Source: Candidatus Omnitrophota bacterium
GTDB taxonomy: Bacteria; Omnitrophota; Gorgyraeia; Aquiviventales; Aquiviventaceae
Reading direction: 5' to 3'
NCBI GenBank assembly: GCA_016198905.1
Contig: JACQHR010000007.1
Span: 1-41,633 of the forward strand
DNA: 41,633 nt
In this document: in pieces, positions 38,979-41,633 of the stretch
Numbering within the stretch: the stretch's first letter is position 1
How the letters are laid out: every line of letters begins with the position of its first letter
The notes under the pieces: generated by a model
What the model saw: only the letters and a program-made list of their open reading frames with translations
Told to the model about the DNA's origin: nothing
Database searches by the model: none
Made by a program: the position numbers and the translations under genes

Positions 38979-39968
38979 ATGCTGCCGCGACGCTTGACCT
39001 CTTCGCGCGGACGTCGCGTCCTCGCCGCCCTCGGGATCGTCCTCACGGGATGCGCGACGACAAAGCCGCTCATGGCCGTCAACGTTTCGTTGATCGATCT
39101 GCGATCACAGCCCCACACCGTCGCCGCACCCGTCGTCCATGATCCCCTTGAAGAAACGCAGCTCCTCTACGGCGAGCTGGTCACGGTCGTGAACACGCAA
39201 GAGGGCTGGTCGCATGTCGAAGCGATCGAGCAGCCCGAGCGGACGCACGAGAACCGTTGGCAGGGCTATCCGGGCTGGGTGCCGACGTCTGCGCTGACGC
39301 TGTGGCAGCCGCTGATGACGCCGACCATCATCGTCACCGAGCGATGGGCGCCGACCTGGCGCAACTCCTACAGGACAACATCGGCTCCATGGCATTTCTC
39401 GCTCGGCACGCGGCTGCGCGCCACCGACATGGCCGGCCAACTGTGGAAGGTGGAGCTGCTCAATGGTGAGACCGTCTGGATGTTGCATAAGGATGCTCGA
39501 CCGATCGGAGAGTTGATGGCGCTGCCAGACCTTGAGAAGCGGCGCGTGATCCTGCGCTCTGCGCAGTTGTTCCTCGGAGATCCGTACTATTGGGGTGGGC
39601 GCTCGCCGCACACGACGACGCTCAACGATCAAGTCACCGGCGTGGACTGCTCAGGGCTCGTCAACCTGGCGTATCGCGCAGCCGGTGTCGACATCCCTCG
39701 CGACGCCCATGAACAGTTTCTACGCGCGAAAACCGTCAAAGCCGTTCAGCCAGGCGATCTCATCTTCCTCTCCGAGCGTCATAACCCGAAGCACATCAGC
39801 CACGTGATGCTCTATGCGGGTGACGGCGAGGTCATCGAAGCACCCGGCACCGGCTTGGCGGTGCGCCGCATCGCGCTGAAGCAGCGGCTGGGGCAATCGC
39901 TGGATTGGTTGGCTCCGGGTGCCGTCGTCGAGGACCAAACCCTCTTTTTCGGCACGTATCTGCAGTGA
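38979..39968 (+). CDS. NlpC/P60 cell-wall hydrolase lipoprotein with SH3-like domains
   Basis: A 329-aa exported protein. The signal peptide ends in lipobox LTGC at about residues 22-25, so it is likely lipid-anchored. SH3-like regions at about 50-175 (ELVTVVNTQEGWSHVE; TRLRATDMAGQLWKVE). The NlpC/P60 domain follows: catalytic Cys in GVDCSGLVNLAYR (about 224), His in HISHVMLYAGDGEVIEA (about 273). Such enzymes cut peptide stems of peptidoglycan, often gamma-D-Glu-diaminopimelate. It is co-transcribed with the aldo/keto reductase. Confidence 0.92.
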   Translation: MLPRRLTSSRGRRVLAALGIVLTGCATTKPLMAVNVSLIDLRSQPHTVAAPVVHDPLEETQLLYGELVTVVNTQEGWSHVEAIEQPERTHENRWQGYPGWVPTSALTLWQPLMTPTIIVTERWAPTWRNSYRTTSAPWHFSLGTRLRATDMAGQLWKVELLNGETVWMLHKDARPIGELMALPDLEKRRVILRSAQLFLGDPYYWGGRSPHTTTLNDQVTGVDCSGLVNLAYRAAGVDIPRDAHEQFLRAKTVKAVQPGDLIFLSERHNPKHISHVMLYAGDGEVIEAPGTGLAVRRIALKQRLGQSLDWLAPGAVVEDQTLFFGTYLQ

Positions 39969-39976
39969 TCGTTCTG

Positions 39977-40018
39977 CGCACCTCACACACCTCGCACCGC
40001 ATCACGCGCACCGTATGT
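39977..40018. repeat. Degenerate heptamer array between the NlpC/P60 and DUF819 genes
   Basis: Six units of about 7 nt (CGCACCT, CACACAC, CTCGCAC, CGCATCA, CGCGCAC, CGTATGT), noisier than the other arrays. The period is visible mainly at the first and third positions. Confidence 0.5.
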
Positions 40019-40035
40019 CTTGACGGGTTGTTGGC

Positions 40036-41196
40036 ATGAGCGCGTGGTGGCCGGCGGTCGGGCTCGCACTCATCGTCGGTCTCGTTCTGCTCGCGCAACG
40101 CCTTCCGATGTGTGCGCCGCTGTTTCGCTGGCTGCCGATCCCGCTGTGGTGCTATGCCCTGCCCATGATGGCGGTCTCGATCGGCTGGCTGCCGTCCCGC
40201 GATCCCGCGTATCCGGCGTTGATCAATGGGGCACTACCCCTCGCGCTGGGACTGCTGCTGTTTGGAGTCGACCTCGCATCCATTGTGCGCACAGGTCCAC
40301 GCGCATTGCTGGCGGCCGGCGTCGGAGCGCTGGGCATCATCCTCGGCGCCGTACTCGGCACACTCCTCTTGCGCCCGTGGCTGCCGGCTGACGCCTGGAA
40401 GGGCGCCGGCACGCTGACTGCGACATGGACCGGCGGCACGATGAACCTGTTGGCCCTGCGCACGATCTTGGATACTCCGGAGTCCATCTTCGCCCCGCTG
40501 ATCATCGTCGACGCGATGATCGCCTACAGTTGGATGGCGTTGCTCGTCGCGATGTCCGGACGGCAGGGCTCGCTGAATCGCTGGTTGAGGGCTGATGCCG
40601 CGCCTTCGCGCGGTCGTCCTCATACCCTCGTCGTCTCTCGCTCAGTCCACCATGTCGGGTCAACGCTCGCCTGTTGTGTACTCGCTGCAGGTCTCTCATG
40701 GAGCGCGCGCGCCATCGCCGTCCATCTGCCTACCTCGTCGCTCATCAGCTCTGCCGCAGGATGGGTGGCCTTGCTGGTCACGACAGGGGGATTGAGCCTC
40801 GCGCTGATTCCACGCGTGCGAACCATCGGAGGTTCAGGTGGGCCCCTGGGGTATTATGGCCTGTATCTCGTCCTTGCGGCCACCGGCGCTCAAGCGAGCC
40901 TGCGCGCGCTATGGTCCGCGCCGGTTTGGCTGGCCTTCGCAGCGATGCTCGTCCTCACCCACGCGCTCGTGCTCGTGCTGGCAGGACGCGTCTGGCGCTT
41001 GCCTCTGGGTTTGTTGGCCACGGCCAGTCAGGCGAATATCGGCGGGGTGGTATCCGCTCCGCTCGTGGCCGCGGTGTACAGCCAAGAACTGGTCCCCATT
41101 GGCTTGCTACTGGCAATTGCTGGCAACGCGGTGGGAACATATTTGGGACTCGGTGCGGCCACGTTGTGTCACTGGGCCATGCAGGTGATTCGTTGA
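40036..41196 (+). CDS. DUF819-family integral membrane protein
   Basis: A 386-aa protein of about ten transmembrane helices matching the DUF819 (YjcL-like) family. Diagnostic features are TATWTGGTMNLLAL in the first half, the polar block IIVDAMIAYSWMALL, and SQANIGGVVSAPLVAAVY in the second half, giving an internal two-fold resemblance. The family is presumed to be a transporter but no substrate is established to my knowledge. It follows the NlpC/P60 gene by 67 nt. Confidence 0.88.
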   Translation: MSAWWPAVGLALIVGLVLLAQRLPMCAPLFRWLPIPLWCYALPMMAVSIGWLPSRDPAYPALINGALPLALGLLLFGVDLASIVRTGPRALLAAGVGALGIILGAVLGTLLLRPWLPADAWKGAGTLTATWTGGTMNLLALRTILDTPESIFAPLIIVDAMIAYSWMALLVAMSGRQGSLNRWLRADAAPSRGRPHTLVVSRSVHHVGSTLACCVLAAGLSWSARAIAVHLPTSSLISSAAGWVALLVTTGGLSLALIPRVRTIGGSGGPLGYYGLYLVLAATGAQASLRALWSAPVWLAFAAMLVLTHALVLVLAGRVWRLPLGLLATASQANIGGVVSAPLVAAVYSQELVPIGLLLAIAGNAVGTYLGLGAATLCHWAMQVIR

Positions 41197-41242
41197 AGGA
41201 GTAAGGAGAGAGCACGTGGGCGTGACTCGCGACGCCACGAGC

Positions 41243-41434
41243 CTAGCCACGATCCGTGTAGTCCTTCGGCATCGAGAGGGCTTCTTGATCTGTGGGGACC
41301 GTTAACGAGTGTCGATGGGCACGCAGGGGTGATACCGTACATTTCACGATCACTATGAACGCGACTATCGCAGCTATAAGGTACAGCACCAGTACCCCAA
41401 AGTTACGATCAAAATAATTAGGCAACCACATCAT
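41243..41434 (-). CDS. Possible small single-pass membrane protein
   Basis: A 63-aa frame beginning MMWLPNYFDRNFG with one strong transmembrane helix (LVLYLIAAIVAFIVIVKC) and a polar C-terminus. GCGAGGTGG lies directly before the two ATGs, though close. A TTG start would lengthen it to 74 aa. No family recognised; it converges on the DUF819 gene. Confidence 0.45.
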   Translation of the reverse strand: MMWLPNYFDRNFGVLVLYLIAAIVAFIVIVKCTVSPLRAHRHSLTVPTDQEALSMPKDYTDRG

Positions 41435-41467
41435 CCACCTCGCAATATTTCCAGGATAATCTTTCAA

Positions 41468-41633
41468 AGATTGGTAAGGCGCTGAAGGACATCTGTAGAA
41501 CCGGTTTCATAAATCCGCGCGAACCGCGTTGCGAGCGCCAGCGGGCCAGATGCCAGGAGCGACGACGACGGTGTACCCCCTGTGGTACTCCGAGGAGGAG
41601 CGACGCCGCAGCGGGCCCGCTGCCGCCGCAACC
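41468..41633. other. Right-end noncoding stretch with palindromes
   Basis: No convincing gene. It contains the 16-bp perfect palindrome GCAGCGGGCCCGCTGC (41608-41623), a GTACC/GGTAC hairpin near 41573-41588, and the direct repeat AGGAGCGACG at 41555-41564 and 41596-41605. The block continues off the window. Confidence 0.4.

Noticed and set aside
1-41633. tRNA, rRNA, prophage or toxin-antitoxin genes
   Set aside because: No TPsiC-arm-like GGTTCRA stretches in a cloverleaf context, no rRNA segments, no phage structural genes and no paired small toxin-antitoxin frames were seen.

Overview
The window is about 41.6 kb of GC-rich, densely coded bacterial chromosome. The machinery is bacterial: sigma70-like promoters, AGGAGG-type ribosome sites, a lipobox, peptide deformylase, an MsbA-like exporter and a 14-subunit-type complex I. 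No 16S rRNA or other phylogenetic marker is present. A NuoE-NuoF fusion, a short NuoG, an Elp3 homologue, a fused siroheme decarboxylase and many orphan receivers suggest an uncultivated environmental lineage, for example near Nitrospirota, NC10 or Omnitrophota. That placement is a low-confidence guess.

Layout. 1-530: an IS200-type transposon. 569-8942 (minus): the nuo operon in the order A-B-C-D-EF-G-H-I, read from a promoter at about 9040 whose spacer is a palindrome; nuoJ-N are not in the window. 9078-9683 (minus): S-adenosylmethionine decarboxylase with a promoter and a terminator in its leader. 9739-14009 (minus): a very large secreted subtilisin-like protease behind a cyclic-di-GMP-I riboswitch and terminator. 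14029-16207 (minus): Maf, Dus and a secreted SRPBCC protein. 16225-18024 (plus): ABC exporter. 18027-20854 (minus): aquaporin, secreted protein, membrane dCache sensor and receiver-only protein. 20975-26201 (minus): MoeB-rhodanese, DsrE-like protein, siroheme sulfite/nitrite reductase, fused AhbA-AhbB and a radical SAM enzyme. 26358-31865 (minus): five-gene phosphorelay without a DNA-binding output. 31982-35163: small protein, Tpx, a MITE-like element, YgfZ-like protein, deformylase and an acetyltransferase. 35198-37605: Elp3, ferredoxin and a stand-alone RAM-domain protein. 37660-41434: a structured noncoding block, aldo/keto reductase, NlpC/P60 lipoprotein, DUF819 membrane protein and a small membrane protein.

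The most unusual layer is not a gene. At least thirteen places carry tandem repeats with a strict 7-nt period, with the unit differing from site to site. Most lie at gene boundaries and several form inverted pairs that could fold into long hairpins. Some run into coding sequence: they supply the N-terminus of NuoD, both ends of NuoEF and an internal loop of Elp3. NuoEF and Elp3 consequently carry the same decapeptide, QHTAHSTQHT. A second recurring feature is genes whose -10 box lies only 6-11 nt before the start codon, implying leaderless mRNAs. These include a divergent pair that appears to share one palindromic -35 hexamer.
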